Below are positions 1 through 6,217 of a stretch of 23,993 nt of DNA, in pieces (position 1 is the stretch's first letter; each line of letters opens with the position of its first letter). The DNA comes from a virus, in the IMG/VR virus record IMGVR_UViG_3300009702_000085, positions 1 through 23,993 of that record; one strand, written 5' to 3'. The position numbers and the translations under genes are program-made. The notes beneath the pieces are model-generated. The model was not told where the DNA came from. It saw only the letters and a list, made by a program, of their open reading frames with translations, and did not search any database.

Positions 1-123
1 GAAAAGTTTTTTCTGTTCTTCGGCAGTACGGAACAACGAATAAGTTAAAATATTTATATCATTATCATGCGCGTAATCAATCAGCTTTCCGAGATCGCGC
101 GCGAATTTTTCTTGTTTGGTCAT
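1..123 (-). CDS. M15-type peptidase endolysin, N-terminal part (cut by window edge)
   Basis: The gene starts at ATG 123-121 and stays open for 41 codons to the left edge, so only the N-terminus is visible. The peptide begins MTKQEKFARDLGKLIDYAH and contains LFRTAEEQ at about residues 31-38. This is the layout of the N-terminal helix and the Arg-Thr-x-Glu-Gln segment of M15-family L-Ala-D-Glu / D-Ala-D-Ala peptidases, a common phage endolysin class that cuts peptidoglycan cross-links or stem peptides. The zinc-binding SxHxxGxAxD and ExWH motifs would lie beyond the edge. Its ATG overlaps the TGA of the preceding membrane protein gene (ATGA), which fits a holin-endolysin cassette. The family call rests on a short segment. 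Confidence 0.75.
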   Translation of the reverse strand, partial: MTKQEKFARDLGKLIDYAHDNDINILTYSLFRTAEEQKKLF

Positions 124-419
124 GCTTTCCCATTCCGCAATGTTTGTTCAATGTTCGTTAATTTTGTCATCATAATTCCTTGCTGTATTTGTATTTGCCC
201 AAGACGTTGCTCAAGTTTGAGATTCGTGTGCGCCGTTTCTGCATTATGTTCTTCTATTTTCTTTTTGTGATCATTTACGCGGTCTTTTAACATTGAAAAT
301 TCTTGATAGCTCACAGCTTTATCCTTTGTTGTTAGTTTCAGAACCAAATTTACAACTTTCTCTGCCACCAAAAGCCCGACAATCACGCTTAATCCATTAA
401 CCGACTTTAACCATTCCAT
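120..419 (-). CDS. Membrane-anchored coiled-coil protein, holin or spanin candidate
   Basis: The protein has 99 residues. One hydrophobic segment near the N-terminus (about residues 10-28, LSVIVGLLVAEKVVNLVLKL) is followed by a charged, coiled-coil-like tail from about residue 40 to 90 with repeated Lys/Glu and Leu/Ile spacing. A single N-terminal membrane helix plus a long helical tail, directly before the endolysin with an ATGA overlap, is typical of small phage lysis proteins such as XhlA-type accessories, pinholins or i-spanin-like proteins. The start is supported by AAAGGA about 5 bases upstream. The exact lysis role cannot be told from sequence. Confidence 0.6.
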   Translation of the reverse strand: MEWLKSVNGLSVIVGLLVAEKVVNLVLKLTTKDKAVSYQEFSMLKDRVNDHKKKIEEHNAETAHTNLKLEQRLGQIQIQQGIMMTKLTNIEQTLRNGKA

Positions 420-452
420 TTCATTCCTTTAATATACAAAAATTCAATCCTG

Positions 453-704
453 TCATTCTGTGTACCCATCAAAATTGTAACCAACAAAAATTCCAAAAGC
501 TCCGAATAAAATGTCCATGATAGTATCTGTGTGCAAGAACCAACTGTAAATATCTGTTGTATAGGAAACTGCCTGATCAAGTTCTATTCCGATTATGATT
601 GCGACAGCCCACTGCCATTTAATCCCTGACCATTTCATCAGGATGAAGAATACCAGAAAGTGCTCAATCCAGCTTACCCAGTCTTTGTGTAGAGGAGTTA
701 TCAT
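453..704 (-). CDS. Small multi-pass membrane protein, possible holin, VanZ-like topology
   Basis: The protein has 83 residues and three hydrophobic stretches at roughly residues 12-24, 31-42 and 61-77. The segment GIELDQAVSYTT followed by DTIMDILFGAFGIFVG resembles the Glu-x-x-Gln ... Asp-x-x-x-Asn/Leu-x-x-Gly pattern of VanZ-like small membrane proteins. That resemblance is by eye only. Its ATG overlaps the TGA of the upstream exported-protein gene (ATGA), so the two are translationally coupled, and the coiled-coil membrane protein follows 33 bases downstream. By position it belongs to the lysis cassette and could be the holin. Confidence 0.55.
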   Translation of the reverse strand: MITPLHKDWVSWIEHFLVFFILMKWSGIKWQWAVAIIIGIELDQAVSYTTDIYSWFLHTDTIMDILFGAFGIFVGYNFDGYTE

Positions 705-1189
705 TTTACCACTTTCTTAATTACGACATTTGCCACATTAATAGTTTTTCTATTTTCTTTAGACAAATACATGATAAGTTCTTTTCTTACTTTCCTTTTT
801 TGCATAGTTGTAAGAGTTCCGATTTCAGCATGGATACAGGCCAAGATATTTTTCAAATGAATCTTTGTGCTGTCAACTTTTACTTTAGTCCTGTAAAGAT
901 TTGTTATCCCATCAACAAGCACCCCATTGTCGATTCTTTTGCTCATGGATTTTTTCAAAGAGTCAGCATTTATCCACCTTGGCACATATATTTCCATGCA
1001 CTTCCAATATGTTTCTATTAATCCTTCTTCATTTTTTTGATTAAATTGCTTATTATTCAGACGGATTAATGTTCCACCTTGTCGCTGCACAATGGTGTCC
1101 TGTCTGTATTTACTTTCGGAAATCCTATATTCCTGAGCAAAAACAGAAACACTAAAAGTTAGCGTAAATAATATTAATATTTTTTTCAT
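701..1189 (-). CDS. Exported protein of unknown function
   Basis: The protein has 162 residues. It begins with a clear Sec signal peptide, a Lys-Lys N-region, a hydrophobic core to about residue 16 and a likely signal peptidase I site after VFA/Q (residues 17-19). The mature part is basic and mostly helical towards the C-terminus (IGTLTTMQKRKVRKELIMYL at about 123-142). No family is recognised. AAGGTG lies upstream of the ATG. It sits between the DGR target gene and the two small membrane proteins of the lysis region. It could be a periplasmic lysis accessory, an exported anti-infection factor or a phage-borne host-type protein. Confidence 0.6.
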   Translation of the reverse strand: MKKILILFTLTFSVSVFAQEYRISESKYRQDTIVQRQGGTLIRLNNKQFNQKNEEGLIETYWKCMEIYVPRWINADSLKKSMSKRIDNGVLVDGITNLYRTKVKVDSTKIHLKNILACIHAEIGTLTTMQKRKVRKELIMYLSKENRKTINVANVVIKKVVK

Positions 1190-1243
1190 TATTTCACCTT
1201 ATGTTCTTATTAATAACCAGTTGCATAGAAACCTGAGGTTTTT

Positions 1244-2407
1244 TTATGGCGTAAAGCAAAGGCGCGCGCCGGCAGCCGAGCCGCTATACGACGAACCGAA
1301 ATCCGCAAAAACGCAGAAAACGCCCTCCGCGCCACCGGAATTCGCAGCCCCGCCAAGCAGGTAAACACGCCAGCCTCCACTGGGATCACTATCGTAAGCA
1401 GTATAATAATAATCACACACATAAGTCGATGATGACCCACCTATCGAAGTGGGATAGAATCCATTACTAATATCCATAAAGTTTGTTTGATATCCATCCA
1501 CCTCACATAGATTTCCATATAATGTATAATTTGTTGAAATATCATCTGCATAATTTGAGTCAACACTACATAAATATAGCTTTGAGCTACTTCCATCATT
1601 GTTTATATTAACTCCATCAACAAATTGCCAAATATTACCGAAAATATCCTCTATCCCACGATAGCTCATATAATCCAGACTATCTCCATTAGTAGTCGAT
1701 TGCCCACCTGAAAAGTTTCCATCTGAATTAGATTTTCCAGTCGGCCCTATATCTGCATCATAATCCCATGCTGTAAATTTAGTATTACCCTCTGAAATTT
1801 CACTCTGAATATTTAGATTTGCGTATTCTACAAGATAAAGAATTTGAATTGCTTGTAGAGTTCTATTGTCCAATAGATGCCAGCCTGTCCCTCTATTTTC
1901 TGCCAAAGTTCTGTATTCTGCTCTGGTTTCGTTCGTATGAGGTTTTATGCCGGATATGCTACAAAGAGTATCATTTACTGTATTTGCAATATCTGCATCA
2001 TCGCCTTTATAAACTCCAGCAGATAAATCATATATTGCGGCAGGATAAGCCCCGACATAGCTTTTGCTAAACTTTGTATAACCTGGTAATTCATCTTGTG
2101 ATATTTTCCACGTATGCACACTGTCAGCATAGTGATGATAATAATAAAAGGTTGGAATTTCTACTACTACTTGGCCATCAGCTAATCCACCGGTTGTATC
2201 AATATTTGCAGGTTGATCATTTGCTTTCAAATTTGAGTTAGTTGATTTCAAATAATATTCTATATTTCCAGCATTATTTAACACACATCGCCTTAGCGCA
2301 GACTGAATTGGCAGATTAGCATCTGGTATTGTTGCACTTGCAGCACTATCGGCCAGATTACCAAGACGGGTATATGTATCTGTTTTAATATCCCAGCTAA
2401 CACCATA
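1244..2407 (-). CDS. DGR target (variable protein), C-type lectin / FGE-like fold, main segment
   Basis: The open frame from 2407 to the TAA at 1244-1246 encodes 387 residues. Near its beginning it reads YGVSWDIKTDTYTRLGN and then LPIQSALRRCVLNNAGNIEYYL, followed by VVEIPTFYYY. This is the N-terminal layout of many phage DGR variable proteins. Later come YRGIEDIFGNIWQFVDG (an FGE/CLec core motif), SGGWRVYLLGG and the terminal GARLCFTP, the classic ending of a variable region. Such proteins bind receptors or other ligands. The only standard-type start in frame is GTG 2284-2282, which would drop the conserved LPIQSALRRC block. The frame runs back to an in-frame TAG at 2410-2408 that separates it from the 92-residue segment upstream. 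The family call is strong; the true start is unresolved. Confidence 0.8.
   Translation of the reverse strand, partial: YGVSWDIKTDTYTRLGNLADSAASATIPDANLPIQSALRRCVLNNAGNIEYYLKSTNSNLKANDQPANIDTTGGLADGQVVVEIPTFYYYHHYADSVHTWKISQDELPGYTKFSKSYVGAYPAAIYDLSAGVYKGDDADIANTVNDTLCSISGIKPHTNETRAEYRTLAENRGTGWHLLDNRTLQAIQILYLVEYANLNIQSEISEGNTKFTAWDYDADIGPTGKSNSDGNFSGGQSTTNGDSLDYMSYRGIEDIFGNIWQFVDGVNINNDGSSSKLYLCSVDSNYADDISTNYTLYGNLCEVDGYQTNFMDISNGFYPTSIGGSSSTYVCDYYYTAYDSDPSGGWRVYLLGGAANSGGAEGVFCVFADFGSSYSGSAAGARLCFTP
1247..1375 (-). other. Putative DGR variable region (VR) with GC-only end tract
   Basis: The last 43 or so codons of the variable protein, from GGWRV to the stop, are strikingly GC-rich: about 79 of 120 bases at 1261-1380, in an AT-rich genome. 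The coding strand has very few adenines there, about 8 in 120 by my count. That is what adenine-to-any-base mutagenesis through a template repeat leaves behind. A run of 13 bases that are all G or C (1261-1273) lies at the end, just before CTTTGC, comparable to the GC-only tract that marks the initiation of mutagenic homology in phage BPP-1. No second copy (template repeat) is visible in the window, so the assignment rests on protein motifs and composition. Confidence 0.68.
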
Positions 2408-2410
2408 CTA
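2408..2410 (-). other. In-frame TAG joining a signal-peptide segment to the DGR target protein
   Basis: On the minus strand the text reads AAT GAT TAG TAT GGT GTT AGC TGG. The TAG is in the same frame as both the 92-residue upstream segment and the 387-residue downstream segment. There is no ATG, GTG or TTG in frame between the TAG and the conserved YGVSWD start of the downstream domain. Read as one frame with the TAG as a sense codon, 2686-1244 would encode 480 residues. It is either a true stop with unusual reinitiation, a nonsense mutation, a sequencing error or a readthrough site. Confidence 0.7.
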
Positions 2411-2686
2411 ATCATTTGAGGTTGTTACATTAGCAAATTGCCACCTTTCTGTTGAATTGTTCCATATTACTCCATATCCATCTACTTTTCCCCCTGTGGG
2501 AGGATTCGGGATAATATCGTAAGTTCCAGAACTATTCCCAGCATAGTAATTGCCGGAATAGGTATAAATCAATCCAGCTTCTGATGCACTCGTTGTATCT
2601 GATAATATGATAACTCCGCTTCCACTATGGCCATATTGTCCAAAAAGCAGAATCGGGAATAAAAGAATTAAAATCATTTTTTTCAT
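2408..2686 (-). CDS. Signal-peptide-bearing segment upstream of the DGR target, ends at TAG
   Basis: The segment has 92 residues. It opens with a Sec signal peptide (MKKMILILLFPILLFG, cleavage probably near FG/Q at 16-17) and continues with a Ser/Thr/Gly/Tyr-rich stretch (LIYTYSGNYYAGNSS) and GGKVDGYGVIWNN, a fibre-like or beta-rich sequence. CGAGGT lies 7 bases before the ATG. It ends at the TAG at 2410-2408, beyond which the DGR target continues in the same frame. It may be a small exported protein on its own, or the N-terminal part of a 480-residue exported variable protein. No independent family is recognised. Confidence 0.6.
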   Translation of the reverse strand: MKKMILILLFPILLFGQYGHSGSGVIILSDTTSASEAGLIYTYSGNYYAGNSSGTYDIIPNPPTGGKVDGYGVIWNNSTERWQFANVTTSND

Positions 2687-2691
2687 TTTAT

Positions 2692-3126
2692 TTACCTCGA
2701 AATATTCGGATAACCATCAAAATATAACTCCAGACGCGTACTGTCATTTGAAGCCCCGCCAGTCGCAATGATACGCCAATACATTCCGTTTCCAATTGCT
2801 GATTGTGTTATTTTCCAATCTGAAGTATCAGCGGCGGACAATGTCAAAGTTTTATCGGTCACGGCTAAATCCTTGGATGAATTTGTCGTTTGAAATGATA
2901 AAGTAATATCGGGAGCATCTGAGGTGGCATTCCATTTTCTAACGCCATAGTAAATAGTCATCGTTTCAAACGAACGATACCATTCCGATGTATCGGCATC
3001 GGTTGTTACTAAATCCCATTGTGCAACTCCAACACTATCTTTCTCTTGCACCTTGAAACCAGAATGCGGCCTTTGAGCAAATAGCAAAGAAGCCGAAAAG
3101 AGAATCAGAATAATTATTTTTTTCAT
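2692..3126 (-). CDS. Exported beta-rich protein of unknown function
   Basis: The protein has 144 residues. A Sec signal peptide with hydrophobic core IIILILFSASLL is followed by a probable cleavage at LFA/Q (residues 17-18). The mature part is rich in Ser, Thr and Asp with alternating hydrophobic residues (ITLSFQTTNSS, KTLTLSAADTSDW, YWRIIATGG, TRLELYFDGYP), suggesting one or two small beta-sandwich domains, as seen in phage surface or decoration proteins. CGGAGT lies before the ATG, which overlaps the TGA of the upstream gene. It is one of a run of exported products downstream of the capsid gene. A signal peptide is unusual for a virion part assembled in the cytoplasm. Confidence 0.6.
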   Translation of the reverse strand: MKKIIILILFSASLLFAQRPHSGFKVQEKDSVGVAQWDLVTTDADTSEWYRSFETMTIYYGVRKWNATSDAPDITLSFQTTNSSKDLAVTDKTLTLSAADTSDWKITQSAIGNGMYWRIIATGGASNDSTRLELYFDGYPNISR

Positions 3127-3377
3127 TTCATACTCCGATTATTTTTAATTTCTGCAAGTTGTTTCTTGAGCTTTTCATTCTCCGCAACAAGATCAATTTT
3201 ATTCAAAGCTCTGCGTTTTGTTACTTCCGGTGATTCTTTATATCCTTTTTTGTAACCGCGCTTTAAATATTCACCAACCAAACGCGCGGGAACATTCGCC
3301 GGATTTCCACTTGGGTGTGTCATCAATACCAAAGGTTGTTCTTTTTCCTCTTTGATAATTTCCATCATCTTTGCCAT
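3123..3377 (-). CDS. Small phage protein with C-terminal coiled coil, unknown function
   Basis: The protein has 84 residues. The first half contains MTHPSGNPANVPARLVGEYLKRGYKKGY (given here as a pattern: His-Pro-x-Gly ... Val-Pro-Ala-Arg-Leu-Val ... Arg-Gly-Tyr). This resembles short phage proteins often found beside capsid genes that carry a 'V-P-x-x-x-V-x-x-Y-L-x-x-G-Y' segment. The C-terminal 30 residues (KIDLVAENEKLKKQLAEIK) form a short coiled coil. The start is well supported by AAGGAG about 8 bases upstream. It directly follows the capsid gene and a hairpin, and its TGA overlaps the ATG of the exported protein gene. A structural or capsid-associated role is inferred from position only. 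Confidence 0.6.
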   Translation of the reverse strand: MAKMMEIIKEEKEQPLVLMTHPSGNPANVPARLVGEYLKRGYKKGYKESPEVTKRRALNKIDLVAENEKLKKQLAEIKNNRSMK

Positions 3378-3397
3378 GATTTTTTCTCCTTAAAATT

Positions 3398-3419
3398 AGC
3401 GGCCGAATCAACGGCCGCT
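3398..3419 (-). terminator. Hairpin after the capsid gene (weak terminator or mRNA stabiliser)
   Basis: A perfect 8-bp inverted repeat, AGCGGCCG and CGGCCGCT, flanks the 6-base loop AATCAA. It lies 7 bases past the capsid TAA. On the minus strand it is followed by AATTTTAAGGAG, a poor U-tract, so full termination is doubtful. It may stabilise the abundant capsid mRNA or reduce readthrough into the exported-protein genes. Confidence 0.55.
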
Positions 3420-3426
3420 TGTTTGA

Positions 3427-4299
3427 TTAGCTTACATCGGAAAGAGCATAAACGCCCCAACCGTCATTCACTTTAATTACGCCCCACTCGCCGACACAGA
3501 CCAGAGAACTATATCTGGCCTCGGCACCGGTCGAACCGCGTGCCACTTCGATTTTGAACAAGTCTTTGGTATGAAGGCCAATTGCACCGCGCTGATATAT
3601 TGCGCCTGCGGCATCGCCACCGGAGGCAACATTTTCGTCGATTTCGTTTGAAACAAACCAATCAATTCCAAAGGCATTACTTACAAAGCCCTGTGATTTC
3701 ATTGTTTCGCCAATGTCACCACTCGCGGCATTTGCATCTACAATCAAAGCACGCAAACCCTTGGAGCCCCAGTATTGTTTTGGAGAAACTACACCAACGA
3801 GATTGTTGGTATCACCATTTGCTGCCTTGATTTGCTGAATTGCACTCCAAATATCTGGTTCGGTTAAAGTTACTCCAGCGCCAGCGATTGTTTGCGAAAA
3901 ACCAGAAAACAAATTAACAATATCGTCTTCCAGCTTTGCCATCAGTGCAGAAGCAAAAAGCTGTGAACCAGCCGCAATAACGTCATCAGTCGTATAGTTA
4001 TGTGCAAGATCGGAAACGCGCGCAACGATAACTTTCTCTGTGATTGTCGCTTGATGCGCATTTGTTTCAAGATCAATCACATTTGTCGTCGCGGTTGCTT
4101 CGCCTGGAGTCTCGACATCAGAACTTGGAACCTCTGTATATGTCGGGAAATCAGCGACAAGTCCTGGCTGTCCGCTTGTGTTCTTCAGATTTACGGTATT
4201 CAAAATCCCTGCTTTGTTTTGCAGGATTAAAATTGTTTCGGCAACTATTTCTGGGACAAGTTCCGTCAGTGTCGTTGTCGTTGTTAATGTTGTAGCCAT
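3427..4299 (-). CDS. Major capsid protein, HK97-like fold
   Basis: The protein has 290 residues, a normal length for an HK97-fold capsid protein that uses a separate scaffold. After a Thr-rich start (MATTLTTTTTLTELVPEIVA) it has a beta-rich N-arm region and a helical stretch (DDVIAAGSQLFASALMAKLEDDIVNL, about residues 104-129, the spine-helix type). The block VVSPKQYWGSKGLRALIVD and the late segment FGIDWFVSNEI follow, then AIYQRGAIGLHTKDLFKIEVA and a GEWGVIKVNDGWGVY ending, all typical of this family. TGAGGT lies just before the ATG. The scaffold gene lies immediately upstream. The hairpins on both sides isolate scaffold and capsid as a separately tunable pair. Confidence 0.85.
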   Translation of the reverse strand: MATTLTTTTTLTELVPEIVAETILILQNKAGILNTVNLKNTSGQPGLVADFPTYTEVPSSDVETPGEATATTNVIDLETNAHQATITEKVIVARVSDLAHNYTTDDVIAAGSQLFASALMAKLEDDIVNLFSGFSQTIAGAGVTLTEPDIWSAIQQIKAANGDTNNLVGVVSPKQYWGSKGLRALIVDANAASGDIGETMKSQGFVSNAFGIDWFVSNEIDENVASGGDAAGAIYQRGAIGLHTKDLFKIEVARGSTGAEARYSSLVCVGEWGVIKVNDGWGVYALSDVS

Positions 4300-4307
4300 T
4301 TTTTACC

Positions 4308-4994
4308 TCACGAAAATAGTGGATTCTTGTTACGTTTTGCATCCAATACTTTCCTCGCTTCTGCCGGATTCGTTTTGGCCAGCTCAACAATATCAATATC
4401 TTTAAAGTCTGTCACTTTCGGAGTTGCCGGATTTTCCATTGCTGATTCTTTGCCAAACAGTCCGATCCGTTTATATTCCGCAAGTTTTTCTTTTGTAAAA
4501 ATAGCATCTTCATCTGGGTAATTCTCAAAGTCAAATTTATCATCTTTGACCTCTGGCAATTTCAGATTCGGCTTCACTTTTTCAAAAGCCGGGGAGTCTT
4601 TTAAAACTTCCAGGTCTGTTTTGACTTCATCTTTAAAGATTTGATTCAATTGTTTTTGCGATTCGAGTAAAGCTGCATTTTGAGCTTCCAAATCTGCCTT
4701 TGTTGTATCAAAATTTGTTTGAAGCTCAGCTAATTGTTTTTCGTAGTTCGCTTTCAAATCTTGCATTGCGCTGTCATCTGACAATTTCGCAATTTTTACA
4801 TCCGCGTCCTCTAATTTACCGCGCAAATCGTTTGCTTTCAGTCTATTTGTTTTTGCTTCTTCATTTGCAGCTTTCAGGGAAATTTGCATCGCGCTGAATT
4901 CGCGTTTAATATTTTCAAGCGATTCTTTTGTGCTCTCTGGTGAATCCTCACCCAAAGAGTTTGCGATCTCCGCAATTACTTTTTCAATATCCAT
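4308..4994 (-). CDS. Capsid scaffolding protein
   Basis: The protein has 228 residues and is highly charged. Long heptad-like helices span about residues 25-130 (SLENIKREFSAMQISLKAAN, EKQLAELQTNFDTTKADLEAQ). A short Pro/Asp-rich linker and a basic C-terminal tail (ARKVLDAKRNKNPLFS) follow; such tails commonly bind the capsid protein. Position directly before the major capsid gene and the coiled-coil profile match scaffolding proteins of siphoviruses such as the Firmicutes GP20 minor structural/scaffold type. I see no protease motif, so the scaffold probably leaves intact or is cut by another enzyme. AAAGGAAAG precedes the ATG. Confidence 0.75.
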   Translation of the reverse strand: MDIEKVIAEIANSLGEDSPESTKESLENIKREFSAMQISLKAANEEAKTNRLKANDLRGKLEDADVKIAKLSDDSAMQDLKANYEKQLAELQTNFDTTKADLEAQNAALLESQKQLNQIFKDEVKTDLEVLKDSPAFEKVKPNLKLPEVKDDKFDFENYPDEDAIFTKEKLAEYKRIGLFGKESAMENPATPKVTDFKDIDIVELAKTNPAEARKVLDAKRNKNPLFS

Positions 4995-5024
4995 TGAACT
5001 TTCCTTTCTGGCATCTCGCCAAAT

Positions 5025-5091
5025 AAAAAGAGTCGGCCTCGGAGACAGGTGTCGGTCAGAAACCTATCTCCAATTAAGACCGACTTTTTTT
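5025..5091 (-). promoter_or_regulatory. Complex hairpin / possible attenuator before the scaffold-capsid genes
   Basis: On the minus strand, arm A (AGTCGGTCT, 5085-5077) can pair with A' (AGGCCGACT, 5039-5031), which is followed by CTTTTTATTT: a terminator shape. Inside it, B (GGAGATAGGT, 5071-5062) pairs with B' (ACCTGTCTCC, 5050-5041). Both stems need one U-G wobble on this strand, where the plus strand would have C-A mismatches, so the RNA is read from the minus strand. Arm A also pairs perfectly with a third copy C (GACCGAC, 5057-5051), which would stop A:A' forming. This is the layout of a terminator/antiterminator switch, or a pseudoknot if A:C and B:B' form together. It lies 31 bases before the scaffold start. 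Confidence 0.6.
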
Positions 5092-5096
5092 GTTAA

Positions 5097-6056
5097 TTAA
5101 AACTTTGTTAATCTTATCGAACGTATTCCTTTATTTGTGATTTCTTCCGTACCTCCAAGAATTTCAACAAGCCATTCATCATCTGTGACAAATGTGCCGG
5201 ACATTCTAATATAAATTCCGGCATAAAGATACATATAATTTATTGTACTTGTTATCGCACTTGACCAATTTGTTTTTCCATCAACGCTATATTTCCACGT
5301 TGCAGTTCCGACCGCGCCATCGGTTACGATTTTAATGTTTATCAGATAATGCCCTGAATGATCACCTGTTCCTGCAATGAATATTAATCCCGTACTATTT
5401 GCATCGCGTGTTACAAGCATGATATTTCCATCGAACTGATCCGCCGTTGCCTCAAAACTAAAAGATCGCAATCCTTTGGCATATTCCCACATTACGCCTT
5501 TTTCTTCCTCGGCGTTCCAGACACGATCCATAAATGTTTTTATGAGCGGACTGTCTGGGTCTGTATGTTTTATGATATTTACACAAGTCAATAATGACGC
5601 ACTTTCGACAATATCACTATCATAATTTTTTGAATTATACTGATCTTTTGCAAAAGGAATCGGCCTGGGATACTTGGGATCGAGCATATTCTCTAATTGC
5701 TGAAAAGCGCGTTCTGCAAAAAATGTTTTTAAAGTCTCCCAGTCCTCTGTTGCTATTTTAATTGTGTATAAATCAGGATCGCTACCGTCTGGAGTATGAA
5801 TATAAAGTATATCATTTGTTTCATCGTACCAAAAGGTTGACGCCGTAGCTTCAACTGTTGCGATGCTTGTTTTTTCTGTTAGCGCAACATCATCCGCATA
5901 TACAATCCCACAATAACCTGTTCCATGTTTGCTGTATACACTTCCAGAAACCAGCTCAAAAGTTGTGATTGTTTCCTTGCCAGAAAATTGCTCAATGTTT
6001 TTGAAAACATATTGCAAGTCGGATGACGTGTTACAGTATGGATAATCCATGCTCAT
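5097..6056 (-). CDS. Head/connector-region structural protein, unknown exact role
   Basis: The protein has 319 residues. An N-terminal part (about 1-110) reads FWYDETNDILYIHTPDGSDPD, a phrase seen in several phage structural proteins. A helical middle follows (ETLKTFFAERAFQQLENML, then SASLLTCVNIIKH and SPLIKTFMDRVWNAEEEKG, about 105-195), resembling a head-tail connector helix bundle. The C-terminal third (about 196-319) is beta-rich (GTATWKYSVDGKTNWSS, YLYAGIYIRMSG). It lies between the Mu gpF-like gene group and the scaffold, so it is probably a virion protein of the head or neck. No family is named with confidence. Its ATG overlaps the TGA of the 54-residue gene upstream. Confidence 0.55.
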   Translation of the reverse strand: MSMDYPYCNTSSDLQYVFKNIEQFSGKETITTFELVSGSVYSKHGTGYCGIVYADDVALTEKTSIATVEATASTFWYDETNDILYIHTPDGSDPDLYTIKIATEDWETLKTFFAERAFQQLENMLDPKYPRPIPFAKDQYNSKNYDSDIVESASLLTCVNIIKHTDPDSPLIKTFMDRVWNAEEEKGVMWEYAKGLRSFSFEATADQFDGNIMLVTRDANSTGLIFIAGTGDHSGHYLINIKIVTDGAVGTATWKYSVDGKTNWSSAITSTINYMYLYAGIYIRMSGTFVTDDEWLVEILGGTEEITNKGIRSIRLTKF

Positions 6057-6217
6057 CTTTTCTTTGGCCTCCAGCCACTTTCAAAAGCATATTTCATTTT
6101 TATTCCGGTGTCTCGCTTTTTCTTTGAAGCGTAACAAGTCACTGTTCCATCTGTGAGCTTTTTAATGCAAAATTTTTTCTGCCCTTTAACAATTTTTGTA
6201 AATTTTTTGAATGGCAT
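6053..6217 (-). CDS. Small basic protein, unknown function
   Basis: This 54-residue gene begins MPFKKFTKIVKGQKKFCIKK and ends ESGWRPKKR. About a quarter of its residues are Lys or Arg, and it has a beta-like centre (LTDGTVTCYASKKK). It is linked by overlaps on both sides: its ATG overlaps the TAA of the Mu gpF-like gene (TAATG), and its TGA overlaps the next ATG (ATGA). GGAGG lies upstream within the preceding gene's end. This tight fit makes it a real gene despite its size. No function can be assigned. Confidence 0.6.
   Translation of the reverse strand: MPFKKFTKIVKGQKKFCIKKLTDGTVTCYASKKKRDTGIKMKYAFESGWRPKKR

Noticed and set aside
1229-1243. Palindrome AAACCTCAGGTTT just downstream of the variable region as a DGR-type cruciform
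   Set aside because: The arms are separated by only one base, so it cannot form a normal hairpin loop like the one described downstream of the BPP-1 variable region. I note it but do not call it.
1210-1440. Minus-strand frame of 76 codons over the end of the DGR target
   Set aside because: It arises from the GC-rich, stop-poor variable region read in another frame. The lectin-fold frame has the recognisable motifs.
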